From contig QGUZ01000038.1 of NCBI GenBank assembly GCA_003242605.1, forward strand, positions 1 through 27,157: 27,157 nt of DNA, given 5' to 3'. The notes under the pieces are model-generated. The model was not told where the DNA came from. It did no database searches and worked only from the letters and a program-made list of their open reading frames with translations. Below are positions 27,115 to 27,157 of this stretch, piece after piece. Source of the stretch: Actinomycetota bacterium (GTDB taxonomy: Bacteria > Actinomycetota > Actinomycetes > Streptosporangiales > Streptosporangiaceae). The position numbers and the translations under genes are program-made. Within the stretch, counting starts at the first letter, position 1. Each line of letters opens with the position of its first letter.

Positions 27115-27157
27115 GATCTACAAAGTAAAGGCGCCGTGTCTCTGTGCGCCCCACCAG

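Overview
The window is very GC-rich, uses many GTG starts and has compact operons with short overlaps. Together with a mycofactocin-type (NDMA-dependent) methanol dehydrogenase, a siderophore-interacting protein and NB-ARC/TPR proteins, this points to a filamentous actinomycete. My guess is order Streptosporangiales, but the order is inference only. No rRNA, intact tRNA, CRISPR array or complete insertion sequence was found.

Left end (1-2232, minus strand): a two-gene unit of a small two-helix membrane protein and a STAND-type NB-ARC/TPR protein that runs off the window. Both carry the same short motif (GDHIEFH.N.I), which suggests they interact. The TPR end is built of almost identical 126-bp DNA repeats.

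Alcohol-oxidation block (about 2880-15882): a methanol dehydrogenase is followed on the plus strand by a MoxR AAA+ ATPase with a long His tract and a VWA protein. Converging on them from the minus strand is an iron-type alcohol dehydrogenase, then a sensor kinase, then a LuxR-type response regulator. A GAF regulator is divergent to the alcohol dehydrogenase. Further on lie an acetaldehyde-type aldehyde dehydrogenase and a translationally coupled DUF779 protein. The likely flow is alcohol to aldehyde by the dehydrogenase, then aldehyde to acid, with the AAA+/VWA pair maturing the dehydrogenase. A palindrome with core CCGATCGG occurs at three non-coding places in this block: upstream of the methanol dehydrogenase, upstream of the kinase, and between the iron dehydrogenase and the GAF regulator. 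I propose it as a shared operator. An 819-bp gap (13079-13897) holds a tRNA-3'-half-like sequence and overlapping hairpins.

Right half (16072-27157): a mixed set of housekeeping and accessory genes. They are an HxlR regulator divergent to an imine-reductase-like enzyme with a perfect palindrome between, an MFS exporter, a siderophore-interacting reductase, selA without its usual partners, isochorismate synthase, two overlapping crcB fluoride-channel genes, a SpoU-family RNA methyltransferase, an unrecognised Cys-rich-motif protein, a chimeric pseudogene, and a signal-less HtrA-like protease. The pseudogene joins the N-terminus of an ABC ATPase to the DNA-binding end of a response regulator, with two frameshifts.
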